Part shown: positions 45,801 through 60,188 of the stretch, one piece after another | Position numbering within the stretch: position 1 is the first letter of the stretch | How the letters are laid out: each line of letters opens with the position of its first letter | DNA from: Drosophila persimilis | Taxonomy: Eukaryota; Arthropoda; Insecta; Diptera; Drosophilidae | Assembly (NCBI RefSeq): GCF_003286085.1 | Contig: NW_020825288.1 | Location: 26,102,001-26,166,000 of the forward strand | Direction: 5' to 3' | Length of the DNA: 64,000 bases | Program-made: the position numbers and the translations under genes | Notes under the pieces: model-generated | Told to the model about the DNA's origin: nothing | The model's database searches: none | The model's input: only the letters and a program-made list of their open reading frames with translations

Positions 45801-48800
45801 AATGTTTAGTTTTCTGCTTTCAGTACTGTGGGCCACGTCAGATTCCCGTGCGAAAACAAAGAATACAAACAAAGGTGGGGATCGCTATGCAGTTGGTTGT
45901 ACTGCTTATCAGAACTCCGATAAGAGAGAAAACATTCAGAGAAACTCGTTTTCGCAACCAAAAATGTAAGAGATAGTATCCGATACAGATATTTTCATTG
46001 ATTGAATTGAATATAGACAGGCTTCTAATACACGTATGGTACGTGGAACCTACAAAGTTCCGATCTAGAAAACATATTGTCCACGGAATTTACATTTCAG
46101 ATTGGAACATAATGAGAAACAGAAACCACAACATAAACATAATTAATTTCAATTTTACATAATTGAGATCAAAGTTATTTGCGAAACTGAAAATACGTAA
46201 CATAACTATAAAAATATTATAGGAAATGGTAAATGGCGCAAAGAATAATTGGGGAGCGGGACGAGTTTTCGAAACCAGAGTACGAAACACGTAATTTCTT
46301 TTTCATAAAAGGGCGTCTTTAGAGCGTTCCAAACGACTAAATAACGATCCGTTAAGAACGATATAAAGCTCTTATTTGAATGGAGATGCCAGCTGATTCA
46401 CGTAACCTAAACTGAGAGAAACACAAATATATTAACTAAATATTCGGGTTTTAAATAAAAACATAGTGAAATTTAAGAGAATTTACTTTGATATAAATAT
46501 TAATCTCATTAATATTATATAATAAATAATACAAAATGAAAATATATAAAAATATTAATATTTAATCTAAATATAAAACACCTTAAAATAAATATATTCA
46601 ATTATGTATTCAAAAATGTATTTTATTAAAATATTTAATTCAGGTATGAAATATATCAATTGTTTTAAAATAATGTCGAAATTGAAGCAAAACACTTCCA
46701 TTTTAATAATTGCACCCTCGGGGCAAATATATTGGGATACATATTTATATATTATACATACATATGTGAGTATAACTATTCAGGGCCTAAGGGCTTAATG
46801 ACAATATAGACACTACTAAATAATAAACCAAGGGTATAAGTAATTAGATTTAAAAAAGATCAGTATTAATTATAATTTGTGCATTTGAAACTATAAATAA
46901 CATGAAAAGAGTGGTATGCGATTTAAGTAATGTAAGAATTGTACCATGTATTTTCGAGAATTCTGTGCCAATATTAATTTTCAGACTTTCCGTACTACAG
47001 TGTTTAATCTGGCGACACAATTTTATCACTGTACAAATAGATAAATCTCGATGAGACATTATACTGGGTGATAAATAGATTTGATGAATATTCCCCCTGC
47101 GGTCCTATATCCATATCCCGATATTCTGCAACATTCTTGGTTTGAAATGCGCAACTGTCAATCACACGCGTGACAGCGATTTCAGAGGGAACTTTGCAAA
47201 TTAAAATTAAATATTCATAAATCAAGGAGAACCGACAAAAAAAGTAAGCACTTTTAGCCACTATAAACGGACGTTCCCTCATCAGGATATCGGGATAAGG
47301 GCATCGGAGAGCCTCCACCATTTTTCAGTGGCGGCGGCGGGGGAGGTGTTGGCAGCAAATGGCACCACAACCCAGAGTCCAGGAGTCCCAGATTCCCGTC
47401 TAGACGCATTTGCCAAATAAAGTTCTACTGTGGCGGGCAATAAAAAACAAATCCGAGTCCTACTGTGAGCGGTATGGGTCTCTTTAATGTTGTACGGGTC
47501 GGCAAACTTTGAGCTTTGCACAGAAATCACAAACAAAAAGTTTCCCCCAACGAACTGTTTGCCTTGGCCAATGCGCAATGAACCCAGAGGAGAGTGAGGT
47601 TGCAGTCATAACAGCCACAACTGCTGCAGAAGCCCAACCCCTCCGCAATTCCCTAGGCCAGCGTATTGTTTTCTTTAAATTGTGTAGAAGGCTTAGGTTT
47701 ACAAGCGCAAGGCAAGTGCTTGTAGGCAGTGCTACAAAATTAAGAGGCTTTCCAATCGACTCGTAAGTGTTTGCACTTGGCTTCATACTATCAGTGCAAC
47801 GAAAAAAAGAGAGAAGACTTTCAGGCTCCACCGATCCGATTCATTTATAACATATGCCGATGCAAGTTCCTGCCAACTTCCTTGCAGATGTCGTGTGTCA
47901 CCGTCAGGACTGGTGGCGGGCATGCCTTGCCATGCCGTGCTGTACTCGCAGTTCGTGTGAGCGCGTTTCTTTCTGTATTTATGCGAAATTTAAAAATAAT
48001 ACCAGTAAAACAACAGCTAACAGAACTAACGGCGCATTCACTGCAGCGATTAATTAAATTTATGCACTGCCATCGCAGTCTAGCTGAAAAGTAGAAGGCA
48101 GCAGCGAGGCGGACGCCAGCGGAAGCGCCCACAGCACGACTAGTCGCTGAGAGTCGCTGGGACGGCCATCGGTGCTGATCCGGGATGCGGATGCGGCAAG
48201 CTGTGTCCTGCTCAAGCGAACACACTGCCCGGCGGCAACAAAAGCGGAGCAGCCCGGGACGACAGCAGGAAAAACAAAGCACCGACACCGAGTAAAATAT
48301 TAAGGATGGAAATATTTCATATAATTCGTTTGCCCGCCTCGAATATTCTGTCCCTGCTCGAGCCTGGGCCTGGGCCTGGGCCTGGGCTCGGCTTTGGGTC
48401 GCGATCTCCTCTCGGACCTCGCAGCGGCGGTACGGGTTCTGTGCGACTTGTGTGTCGTAGGTGGTACTCGATGCTCGACTGGTTTGCCTTCGCCTTCGCC
48501 TTCGCCGGGGACCCAAACCAAGACGCAACCGGGCTGCTTGTGGCGGCACCAATTATGGCAGTAAAATTTATTATTTTTTATTGTTGCTGTAAAGAAAATC
48601 GGGTGTTTATAGTGTGCGAGTGTGCGTGGCTTGCCTCCCAGTAGCAGCGTGGCTATACGTCTCTGTGGCTGTGGCTGTGTGGCAATCCCGGTGCCGTTCA
48701 TTCCTGTAGGTCTGCTTTTGCTGCCTTATTTTCAGTGTTTTTAGTGCTTGGGTCAGTTGTTTTTGGTGTCACTTAGTTTATAAACTATTTATGCCTTCCA

Positions 48801-50141
48801 CTGCAGTAAATTCCCATTTTGGCATTTGTGCTTTTGTTTTTTTATGGGCATGGCCCATGTGTGTGCAGCTCTTTGTATTTGTGTACGAGGGTGAAACAAT
48901 AAAGTGAAATCTGGCAGCTTCGAAGGAATATACACGTACATATGTATTAGGTATACACAGCCACAGCCACAGCCCCAGCCCCAGCCCTTATATCTACGAG
49001 TATGGCCAAATATTAGTTGTGGCAAAAATAATTGAAAGTTCTTTCGAGCGCAGGTAGGGGAGGGAGATGACTAGGACGTCGCACATACCGTCCAAGGTCC
49101 ACCTCGGTAGCTTCTCGAAGACGAGGACAGCTTCAGCTGGAGTTCTTGTTCTGGTTAAAGCTGTCTCCTCCACAAGAAGCAGCCCAACTTTTGATTTATT
49201 TCAGTTCTGTGCGCTCGACAATTTGCACTCGCAAATTTCCGTTGCAGGTTTTACGGGCATCCGGGCGCGATGCAGAATGAAATTAAAAACTAATTTCGAA
49301 TTTTGTCTAGAAATTGGATTGCTGGGTAAACAAAATGTTGCGCCTAGCAGCGACGAGCAAATGAATATGTTAATGCGAATTAAAATGCCGAGTAAGACCA
49401 GCACTCCCCAAAGCAGCCCGGAACCGTCCGACCACGTCCAGACCAGACCAGAATCAGTATCCAGCAGTGCGGTTGCAAATTTAAAAGCTCTTTAATGCTG
49501 CGTACACAGCCACTGGCAGCGCCATTTCCGACGGAATATATTATTATTCGCGTCCCGAAAGTATGCAACAACGTTCGGCTCCGATCCGGTCGCCAGGCGC
49601 TGCATAACAGGCGGCGAAGCCTGTTCAATTCCACTTCACTGTCCCCAATATCGCCTGCGTTAACCGTTTACTTTGGCATTCGCCTTTTCGCACTCGTTCG
49701 CTCTTCTTGAGCACTCTCCGAGACATCCAAGGCTGCATCTACTGCATTTCCGTGTTCTCCTTATAATATTCTGCCTGAACTAAGGCAGAAACTAAGGCCA
49801 TTCCAAAGAAAGGCTCGAATTACACTCAAAGGTTTTTGGTTAAATTTAGTTGTTAATGAATTGGATATTTTGTATTTACATTTTAATTTAATTAGTTATC
49901 CATTATAAGCTAACTAGGAGAGGTAAGAAAGCGAAGGGATATACCAGAGAAACAAAAGAAAACAGTATTCCGAAATTGAAGATTTGTGTGTCGGATGACG
50001 AACGTCGATAAGGAGCGATACAACAATTAAGAGCATAGGCAATAGCAAACAAACAACAATGAAGAGTGCTTTTTGTGCTGCCATGGCTCGGCGCTTAGCC
50101 GAACAACGTTTGTTTAATAAACAGTTTTTTTTTTAATCAAC
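45801..50141. other. Long non-coding stretch, partly extremely AT-rich
   Basis: 46390-46860 is strongly AT-rich with no structure I can name. Two acceptor-led open segments could be exons of the candidate plus-strand gene. One is 45824-45874 (after TGCTTTCAG, ending AAAG|GTGGGG). The other starts at 47328 (after CCATTTTTCAG) and runs to a TAA near 47442 that overlaps an AATAAA. CCTGGG units lie at 48363-48387 and TTCGCC units at 48487-48506. Overlapping frames on both strands at 47845-48701 are driven by these repeats. Confidence 0.45.
48363..48387. repeat. CCTGGG hexanucleotide repeat
   Basis: Four tandem CCTGGG units, with a TTCGCC array about 100 bases downstream; non-coding as far as I can tell. 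Confidence 0.85.
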
Positions 50142-50915
50142 GATGGGGAACGTTGTGAGTTGCTGCTGCGACCGCAACTCTACATTTATACCCGATACAT
50201 ACATATGTAGTCTGTATGGCTGCAAATTGATTTGTTCCTTTTGGCAAAATAATAATCCGATCTGATTCGGATTCGGCAATCTGGTAGATATGGCGATCCT
50301 CTATGATTGTGCGTTTTTAATTTTCTCCTATCTTCAAAATTGTGGTTGCCACAGTCTTGTGGAAGTCTTTTGTATTGTGGAAGGGGGTGGGGCGAAATTT
50401 TGAAACACACTTGTAGCATTGAGCTCTCTACAGTGAGCAAAACTAAATACACTTGTAACAGTGAGCTCTGCAGTGAAAAATTACAAATAGTTTTGTAGGT
50501 CTAATAGTCTCTGAGATCTGTGGATGCCACAGAATGGCGTCCTTTGCGGGGGCGAAAGGGGGTGTGACGGAGTTTTGAAAAACACTTGTGCAGGTTCGAT
50601 ATCATAGGAATGTGTATGTGGGTGCTGAAGTTGGCGGGGCAATGTTTTGAAATATACTTCTAACAGTGACATATCACAATAGTCCGAAAATAAAATGTCG
50701 TTTCTCTAGCTCTTATAGTCTTTGAGCACTAGGCGCTAATAGGGACGGACAGACGGACAGACAGACAGGGCTCAATCGATTCGGCTATTGATGCTGATCA
50801 AGAATATATATACTTTATGGGGTCGGAAACGATTCCTTTTGGACGTTACACACATCCATTTTCACCACAAATCTAATATACCCCAGTACTCATTTTGATA
50901 ATCGGGTATAAAAAT
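50142..50915 (-). repeat. Dispersed repeat copy, minus orientation, internally expanded
   Basis: Read on the minus strand it matches the 45221 copy from the ATCGGGTATA/TATACCCGAT pair (50901-50910 and 50187-50196) to the closing CGATGGGGAACGTTGTGAG end. It is about 190 bp longer because a segment around 50390-50690 holds several diverged copies of a TTTTGAAACACACTTGTAACAGTGA-type unit (shortened here in the other copies to one). Confidence 0.85.
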
Positions 50916-51814
50916 ACTGCTTTTATTGTGGTTGAGGTTCTGATGCAAATCCAGTCCCAAAGTTTCACTGCAAAAAATGTAAACCAACAATTGGGATAAA
51001 GTATTTACGCAGCGTTTCGGGAGAACCCATTGGCCAAATGCGTAACAATTTTACGAGTTATTTATGTTTGATATTCATTAGTGAAATTGCGATGGGAGGG
51101 AACCGCCGACGTAGAACCTTTGCGTTGCCCAAGTCCTGGTGATGGTACGACTAGTACTTAGGAAACGATGAATGGAACAAAGAGTCACTATTCCCGGCTA
51201 ATTTGGAATTTAAAAGCTGTCAATGTCGGGGAGGAGATAAGACTGAAGAAAAGGATATCATCCAGGAACAATAACGCCGCATACTCGTATTCGTTCGGAA
51301 GCTTTAATAAAAGTTAATGCGAATTTTAAATGAAACTCGTAAATCGGCGTCGCCAAAATGGGGCATGTGACGCCTTTGAGCTGTAGTTGGTTTCCACTGC
51401 TGGGAGCCGGTTACGGGGATGTGGCAGGAGAGGAGGGGTTAGAGGAAATCCGTGCTGCGCGCCATCGTCATAAAAGTTAAGCGAATAACAAATGTGACGG
51501 CGACGGCGCTCGTAAATAATTTAAATGTAATCGTCAACATCCGCAATGACATTAAGCACGTGCCTACCAGCCCACCCAAGGACGTCACCCGTTCCCCTGC
51601 CCTGTTTCACGGCCCCCTCCACACCACCGCTTCTGCCACGGCTTCTGCCCCCGCTCGACCAAACGCCTGTAAAGTCTCTCGTAAATTATAAATTAAATAT
51701 TTACACCAGATTGTGAACACTTTGCGCTTATTAATATCCTTTGGCTTAGGTGCGGCTGTTGTCTGGGCCCAGGCCGCGCTTTCTCCTAGACGTATTGGGG
51801 GTGGCCTCTGAAGA

Positions 51815-51826
51815 CCCCCCCCCCCC
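51815..51826. repeat. C homopolymer
   Basis: Twelve consecutive C residues, followed by TCCC. Confidence 0.9.
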
Positions 51827-54800
51827 TCCCAAGCTCCCTGGCTGCCTCCTAGCCACCTGTAATTAAATCTCGGATTTAATTTGACATACGAAGTGGTGGC
51901 AGAGCCTGCCGCTCCTCATCTTTGGCTGGCGCTTTAATGCAATTTTAATATCAGGGATTTTAATTAAATTCCCGATTGCAGGCAGTCGCATGCACATCCT
52001 GACTAAATCATTTTAAATAAATTATTTCAATGGCCCCACAGAAGTGACTCTAAGCAGGGGCCAGGCCATTTAGTGCAGCGGTTACAGCGGGACCACAGCA
52101 ACCCTTATTCCTCCGGTTGGCAGTAGGATTTCCCGAAAGGGTTGGGTTGGATTTGGTTGGGTTGGGCTTGGTGGGCTTGACTGCGAAAGTGTGCCTTCAC
52201 CAAAGACCATGTCGAGCATAGCTATCGAGCGAAGACAAAGACAGGTATGGGTATATACAAATTTAATTTAAAATAAGTAGAGTATCAGTTCGATGGTGAA
52301 CTGAACTGTCCCAAAACAGTCTCGCTCACATCAGCCACATTTAAATGAATTAAAATGCAAACAAACCACAAACCAAACTCGATGTAATTATTGACAAATT
52401 ACAAAATCAACAAACCGGCGAACCATAAACCAGCGTCAACAAATTAAAACGTCGGCCTTAATAAAACAACATTTATTATTCACAATAAGACTCAACAATG
52501 ATGAATGAGCCCGCCAGCTCAGCTGCCAGTCAGACAGTCAGCTATTTTCTAAAACCAAAGGAGTAACCGCCAGATTACTTGGCACAAGGGGAGTGATGTG
52601 ACGGGTGGTCGGGGTCGGGATCCAGCGGCAGAGAAGGAAACTTCTGCTGCAGAAGCCAGAGATTAGGCCATGATTACTGCCACTACAGCAGCGAGTGCGC
52701 CTTTGAAGTTATTTAATTGTTTGCTAATTTCCATTTCACGATAATATAATACCATAAGTACATGAGCAATTGTTCGGGCGGATAAGCCCCAATTCATCTT
52801 GCTCTTCGAGTCGGCGACCAGATTCTGACCCAGTGACATTCCTTGGCAAAGTTGGGCACAGCTTGATTAAAATGTAATTGGATATCTTCGCAGAAGCCCC
52901 TTTCTGTTTTCGCCTTTCGTAGAGAACTCAAGCGATCATCACAACAGGAGGAGGATGGTGTCTATTGGAGAGACACCATTCCACCTGGTGCAAGTGAGGT
53001 CCATTTAGGAGTAGAGCTTGGCTAACATACATTGTAACCACAGCACCACAATAATTAGCATTTTGTGTGATAACTTGTTATATTTGGATAAATCATCTCA
53101 CAGTCCTTCGCTTTACATGTGTAAATATGGGCTATAACTATCATCACAGACGTACATAAATACTATATGTATGTACATGTATCAAACTGACATACATATT
53201 GTGTACGTTGTATGTATGTGCACACTCCTTACTCTTTTGCTTTTTGGGACTGCGATCTGCGATGGCAGGGGAATAACGTAGGGCCGGCAAGTGAATGTGT
53301 GAGCACGGCTCGAATGCAGAAGATGCCGCTAAGCAAGCTATGCATGAATTTAAAATAAAGCTCGATTCTTCCGCACAAAAACCTTCGAATGAACATGTAT
53401 ACTCGTACGTACGTCTACGCGCATTTGCAGACACATCTAGAGAATAGCGACACAGAGATAGAGATACACACACACTGGGCGAAATAAGAAAGTAGGAGGC
53501 ACAGGCAGTCACAGAGACCGCCGTTTGTGGTGGATAGATGCTGACATTCCCCTTTGCTGCTGAATTCCAAGGATTTTCTCAGGCGTGCTGCGGGAATAAT
53601 AATAATGGCAGCCGCAGCTGGTCCTGCTTCGGTCCCACTGCCATTGCCGGCGCCCAGACCAGTCGGCAGAGCGAAAGTAAAACTGCAGAGAGCACGGAAC
53701 GGGAACACCAACGAGGTTGGGGTCGGCGTCGGGTCGGGTGACGAGGATTGGCAGCAGCTCTGGCAACCACTTAACCAAATAAATCACAAAATAAATACCA
53801 TCTATTGTTTCTTGAAAGAGAATTCATGAAAATTTATTGTCCTCCCACCCTTATACTCGACAACCCATTACACATACGAGTATGAGGACTACTGTCAGAC
53901 GGCTCCCAGAGAATTGCCTCTCGTGTATGTAGGTTCTACTACATACTACCCACGTCCTCATCGACTCGGTATTCGAAGTGTAAAAGCATACATTAAATTA
54001 CCAAGCCTCTATTATGTATGGGTATGATCAAGTGGGAGAGCTAGCAGCGACAAGATCCGTCCCCCTGTTCGAGCAGCGTCTTTACCAAAAGGTCATACAA
54101 CTCCGTTTAATCCATTCAAACTGTGTGTTGATTGCGAAGAGCTACAGAGCCAATCTGAGCCAAGAATTACGCCCAGGAACACTCTGCAGCCCAATGCCAT
54201 GCCGAAATTTGAATGCAAATGCCGTTAAGGAAATCGGAACAAAGCTCTTAATGCCGAAGCACGTCCCACCATTCATTTTTCCATTAAGACTCAGAGTCAA
54301 TAACATTAACTTAAGCAACCTTTCACTACTCGGCACCCCGCCATCGTCCTCGACCAGCGTTTTCCCGCACCAAATGAGCCGATAAGAAAATACACAAAAA
54401 GACAGGAAAGCAAACGAAAATACTCAATGACAAAAAGGGGCGCCTGGGCGCGTGGTCGTGTGGGCGCATGGGCTGGGGTCGTCAAATGATGGCCTTCAAA
54501 AGTCGACCATATGCAAAGTTATCTTGAGGCGGTGGGGGAACAATTCAGGGTTTCAGCCTCTGATGGATGAACACCTACCCATTCCCATTCCAGACTCATC
54601 CAATGGAAGGCCGTACCACGGGGTGAATAGGTCAATAAACGACGAGAAATCACCAACAGCAGAGCAGTGCAGATGTGAAAAATACTCGTGGGAGCTCTCC
54701 CATGAGAGAGAGATTCAAATATCAGTACTGACCAGTAATTACTTAATTTGAAGTCGGTCGTCGTAAATCATTTATTTTTTGTCCATTGTGCAAAATGAAA

Positions 54801-57800
54801 CGTTATCGATCTACGTAAGCATTTTTTCTTACTGGTTATTCGAATGAACGTACAATATAGACATACAGTTTAAAGTACTTTCCTTTCGTCATATATGTAG
54901 ATAAACAAACCCTAATAATTTTACCCTGCAATGTCTGGTGATAGATGGAGCCGAGGACGATGAAGTGATAATCTGATAGCAAACAACTCTTTCCCCAGGG
55001 GCTCCCGTCTCTCAACTGCACAGTGAGTGGCGGAATTTTATGAGCCCACAAGGACAAGGGAAAATCGTCGCTCTGGGAACGTACTGGGGACTTCCCGTTG
55101 GGGGCGAGGCTCGGGCAGAGCCGGGACTTGGCGAGCAGGTCCGTCGAATGTACCTAAATATGATAATCAGGGAAAGGACTCATTACCAACGGCCCAGCGT
55201 ACACAAAAAAGCGGTCCCGCCCTCCAACCTTCTTTCATATTTCACACTTTATGTAACAGTATTATTTTCTTTACGCGCTGTACCATTACGAACCAGTAAT
55301 TAAAAGCTCCACGATGGACATTGATGCGGTTTCAAGTCTCCGCTGGTAAACCAGGCGCTTGGACACAGAATGGTTTTCTAGATAAATGGCAGTCCCCAGC
55401 CATACCAAATTTAAAAGTTGACCTAGAAAGGCTACCTCAATGGGGAGATAGTGGAAAGTCTGATCTGCTTCCATTTTACCATAAACGTATTTTATTTTAA
55501 TTAAACCTAGAAAGAACAAAACCTGCAAAAATATATGCAAAAACTTGCTGGACATTACCAAAACATTGACGCTGTCTGCACTATGGCCATGGGCACTCAT
55601 AGCCCCCACATCCCCACCTTTTAAGCTGCCACACTCCACACTCCTTTTTCGGCACTCCTGCAGAGCGGGTGAGTGTCTAGCTGTAATTTATATGCAGGAT
55701 GGCTTCCGTTTTTACAGCGCCAGATTATTTTTCATAGTCGGTTCAAGAGCAGAGCGGACCTCGTCGTATGTTACTTTAATTCCCAGCCACGACTACAAGT
55801 ATGTGTGAATTATTTGCCAGCAGAACTCAGGCTTATGAATTCCCCTTAGTGCGTTTGTGTGTGTGTTTGAGGTTGTGGTTGAATGCTTTGATACTCTTAT
55901 TAGAGTTTTGGAATGGTTCTTACATCACACACATACTAGGTATATATGTACATATATATAAGTAGATTTAAACGTTTTCGGGCATAGAGACCTGGGACAA
56001 GTTCGGAAAACTGTTCATTTCGCTTGAGCTTTGAAGTTTGTTTTCTCCCTACCAAAGTTTGAAAATAATTTAGGCAAAATTTATTAGCACCGCGAAATTT
56101 GAAAACTGATAATGCTCATCGACGCATTAGCACCGACCCACCTGTGCAGGAGGACCGACGTCGGCATCAACTTGCACCTCCCTGAAATTTCAAAAGGATT
56201 AGGTGCCCGACGGCGAACTTTCTTCCTACTGGTAAAGGCGCCCACCTGGGCGAATATTTCCTACTTCCCACGAGCAATGGCATTAGAAACTTGCATTTAC
56301 CGCCCTTCCGTACTTGGCAACTTTGAAGATCCCTTGGAGGGTGACTCGTAGGCTGCATCTTTGAGTCAACTCAATTATATATTATCCAAACAAAAAAAAA
56401 AACGATGCTATTTTAAAAGCCATTATGCATGCTCATACACAGGAAGCAGAAGGGGCAGGCAGCTATATCCGTTTGTATCGTGTGTCCAGGACTATGTTCC
56501 CTCTGAATCCTGTCCGAATACCTTAAATCTCTTTTATTGTAAGAATTTGTTCACCAAATGTCAAATAAGGGTACATTTTCATATCGTATCTCGCTCTTAA
56601 CTGAGGAGGATTGAACTTAGAACAGTTTCATTTTCCTCTAGAGCTAATACATATGTATATTAAATTAAAAAAGAGACGGTGTTTTTATCCGCTACTCGTG
56701 AATTGTACGCATGAATTGAATGTATACCTCACACGTGACTTTTTATAGAATTCTCAATGCACATGCTATGTGTATTTAAATTAATACTGTACCAAAATTC
56801 CTACGCGTTTTATTAATTGTTTTGCAGTTCCTCCCCAAAATTGTATTCTTTTGTTTCATACTCGTAACTTGTTGTTTCTTTCGATTGCCATGCATATGTA
56901 TATATATTTAAAGTCGCCATTACAGATTCACAGCAAATAAAAAATGGATAAAACTGTTAAAAAAAAGGACGTTCAGAACGCACACAATTACTGGTGCTGA
57001 AAAGTGCCTATTTATGAGTCCGGCTTATTCTGTTTTGCTATGATTGCACTGGAAATATGTGCACATCTATGAGTACATATATACATTTGTACAAGTATAT
57101 ACCATGTATCGCCATTACAAAAGCTTAACTTGTAAATCATTTATACAAAAACAAAAGAACAATGTTTTTGAATACAAAGGAAACGCTACTCTACTCTACT
57201 GAGGAAACTCTACTCTTGTGTACATGATTTACAATTGCAAGTTTTTGATCAGGATCGACTCTTGTCGCATCATTACTTTTCCTTGGGCTATTGTCCTTTT
57301 GCCCGCCTCTCTGTATACATAGTTGTGTCATGTGTGCATAAGTACGTAATCACACATGACTGATTCGAAAGAATTTTAGATGAGCTGGCCTTGGCGCGTA
57401 CCACTCGTGGTCAGGTAATTGGGATATCGAAAGTTAAACGAAACGAAATGTTGGAAAATTTACCAGCAGGCGGCCACATTTTAAGGCCTGCACCCAGCGA
57501 CAAACTGTAGACGGACTACGGACTCCGGACTCCGGACTACGGCGGACGCGGTCGCTCGGAACTGAGTCCGTGCACTCGCACTCTCTAGTTCATTGTCGAA
57601 CATGCAGCGGAGATGTGGTCATAAGCACAGTGGGGGCGTGAGGCCCCACCATGAAGGAATCCATGGTCGTTTGGGGAGGGACTGTCTGGGACTGGCTGGG
57701 ACTCTGTGTGCAGTTATTGGCATCGCTTAACGAGCATTAAACGGTTGGCAAATATTTACGACTGTAACAATGCAAAAGTTAGTGCAAACAGTCGCGACGG

Positions 57801-57918
57801 GAGAGGGACTTGCGTGTGCATTGCACAAGGGCTAGCTGCGACTCCGTGCCCGAGTGCATATATTCTGGTTATTTGAGCAAATAAACGCAAGTGCTCGATT
57901 CCGTTTTAATTGTGCCAT

Positions 57919-57941
57919 TACGCATACGCATACGCATACGT
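57919..57941. repeat. CGCATA hexanucleotide repeat
   Basis: Three to four tandem units of TACGCA type; non-coding. Confidence 0.8.
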
Positions 57942-59954
57942 GCATGGCTATATATGTGCGTACGTATTATTTAATATAAAGTTTGAATCCAGTAAGCTGG
58001 TAAACGACGAACTGCTCGCAGCAACAGACAGCCTACCAATATGTACAGTGTGCGCAGACATGGCCAAGTCTCCACCTTGAAGAACACTTACTTATTCGGA
58101 TGAGAGAAGGGAACGGTAAATATTTGACTGAGCCACTAATTTCGTTATAAATTAAATTTTATATACGAGTAATACCATATGCTACTAGGGTTGTGTCCAA
58201 AGCTAATAGAGCATGTATGATTTCGTTTTTATAAACTATCGAATCATGTTTAATGAACTTTGCCAATCTTTGAGTATATCGCATGGTGCACGCACCCATC
58301 TCTAGGGAGTGTCTTTTGGGGGTTCCCTTGGATGGAGTGGACGCGTGCTAGTGCTGGTGCTAAAGCTGAAGCTGGTGCCGACGTCAGTACCTGGCAAGGG
58401 CAAAGTTCAGAATTCAATTTAACTGCACTTCTGATGCTCGGCATTCGCAATTTCATTTTAGTTCTGCCGCCACCGTCATACGTCACTGGCTGTCCGCCTC
58501 CGACCGAGTGATGAATGCATCGCATTAATCTGGCCGTTACGGGCTGACTTTGACTGCCTGGCGGGGGAGGAGGGCTCCTGAGGGAGATGGCTTCATAAAA
58601 ACAGATGCAAGGCACACTCTCAATCAGAGTCAGCTGTGGGCATGGATTTGTCCCTTGACTGAGGGCCATGGAGTACTGCCGGTACTGTGATTGAGGCCAA
58701 CAAAGGATCCACAGGCCATGCTCGCCATGCAGCATGCTCGTATAATGCACGCCGCCTCAAAGGCGAAATTGACTGCCCTGCCTCACCTCCCATGAAACGA
58801 AGACCAGTCGATAGTTTTGAGTTTCCAGTTTCCAGCCGGGGAGCTCTAACTGAGAATCGCACACAAATCTGTTGCATGTGAGTGGGAATTAGGTGTGGGC
58901 TCCCCGGAAGTGGAACCGTAGACGGGCCCGGAACGTATAATGCTCTGCCACTTTTTCGCTCGCTTGGCACTTTGGCAGTACGCCCGTGTCTTCCTCCATG
59001 TACGCCAAGTGGGAATGGACGGGGGGAAAGGACGTCGAGAAGCGGTGTCACTGGCAGATTCGGCTGAAAATGCAAATTCCGTTTCCCAAGGCAAGCCGCA
59101 AGCGATTGGTGTCGGGACAAAAACAAACCACAAAAACTCGCATACAAATAGATTTACTTAGCATTTCCCCCCCTTTTCGTTGTATATGGGCCCGGCTTAA
59201 GCAACAATAACACGTTCTGGTATATAATTAGATCGACTTTGTAATGGCGGCCAACATGGCGCTGGAAACGTCTGTGGCAGCACTTTATTCCTCAATTTCA
59301 AGCTGCTCAGGAGGAAGGACTCTTTCCGAAATGGTTCGTTTCAGAGGCTCGGATTTGGTTGGCTCACATAAATGCCAAAAGCAAACTTAAGAAATTAATG
59401 CTGATGTTTCTTGCTTTTCTTTTTGATTCTTGGGAGGAGAGAGGTAGGGCCCATTTGGGTGGAAAAAATCAACGGCGTTTGACTTGGTAATGGTGATGGC
59501 AGAAAAATAAGAACAAGGACGATTCGGTCGTTCTAGTGAAGAAGAGAAAGCTACATATATCCCTACCGTTGGTGGGACAGCTTCACATTGTAACTATTAT
59601 CTGCGAATGATACTTGCAAATGTCAGACGCGAAGCTTCAGCTGTAATTAAATCCAGGACTTTGGTAGATTCCAGATTCGTTTGCACAGAGAAATTGTCTC
59701 ATCAAAAAAGAGAATATAGAATCCGAGTACCACGTATCTTCATGTCGAAGTAAGTTGGCAGCAACAGAAAACATTCCGACTGGCTTGATTTTTATTTATT
59801 TAGAATAAAAAGCATATTTCAATAAAATTTATTTAAGCATTGAAAAGCACTCTTATGCACAGGGGATATATATAAAATCGCAAAAAAAAATTGTACACTG
59901 CACTGCATATTTCAAAAACTTATACAAAGAATTGACGAGCAGTAACTTTTTGAG

Positions 59955-60188
59955 ACGCGGCGAAGTTTCAAAATACACTTGTAATAGTGACATATCACAG
60001 AAGTCTGGATACAAAGTATCGTTGCTCTAGCTCAAGGGCGGACGGACGGACAGACAAACATGGCTCAATCGACTCGGATATTGATGCTGATCATGAATAT
60101 ATATACTTTAAGGGGTCGGAAACGCTTCCTTCTGAACGTTACACACATTCACTTTCACTATACTCATTTTGAGTATCGGGTATAAAAA
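59955..60188 (-). repeat. Dispersed repeat copy, minus orientation, truncated
   Basis: It keeps the first part of the element read on the minus strand (TATACCCGATACTCAAAATG, the CATCAATA core, and the TTGTAATAGTGACATATCAC-type block, here on the plus strand) and ends abruptly near 59955, lacking the rest. Confidence 0.8.

Larger units (their letters stand above)
50916..59954. other. Nine kilobases without a supported gene
   Basis: No frame shows domain or splice evidence. Contents include a C homopolymer at 51815-51826, GGTTGG-type repeats at 52139-52175, TACATATGTA-type runs near 53160-53220, ACGGACTCCGG units at 57510-57545, and CGCATA units at 57919-57941. Frames around 54014-54385 and 58620-59147 are open but have fly-unlike composition and no recognisable motif. 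The region could be a long intron or a regulatory desert of a gene outside the window. Confidence 0.5.

Noticed and set aside
47845-48701. 235-codon and 133-codon minus-strand frames
   Set aside because: Driven by CCTGGG and TTCGCC repeats; the two frames overlap and neither has a motif.
49067-49495. 142-codon plus-strand frame with an internal acceptor-like site
   Set aside because: Plausible composition near its end but no family motif and no donor; I could not link it to either gene model.
58620-59147. 175-codon minus-strand frame with overlapping frames on the plus strand
   Set aside because: Open in several frames at once, which points to GC-rich chance; no domain or splice support.
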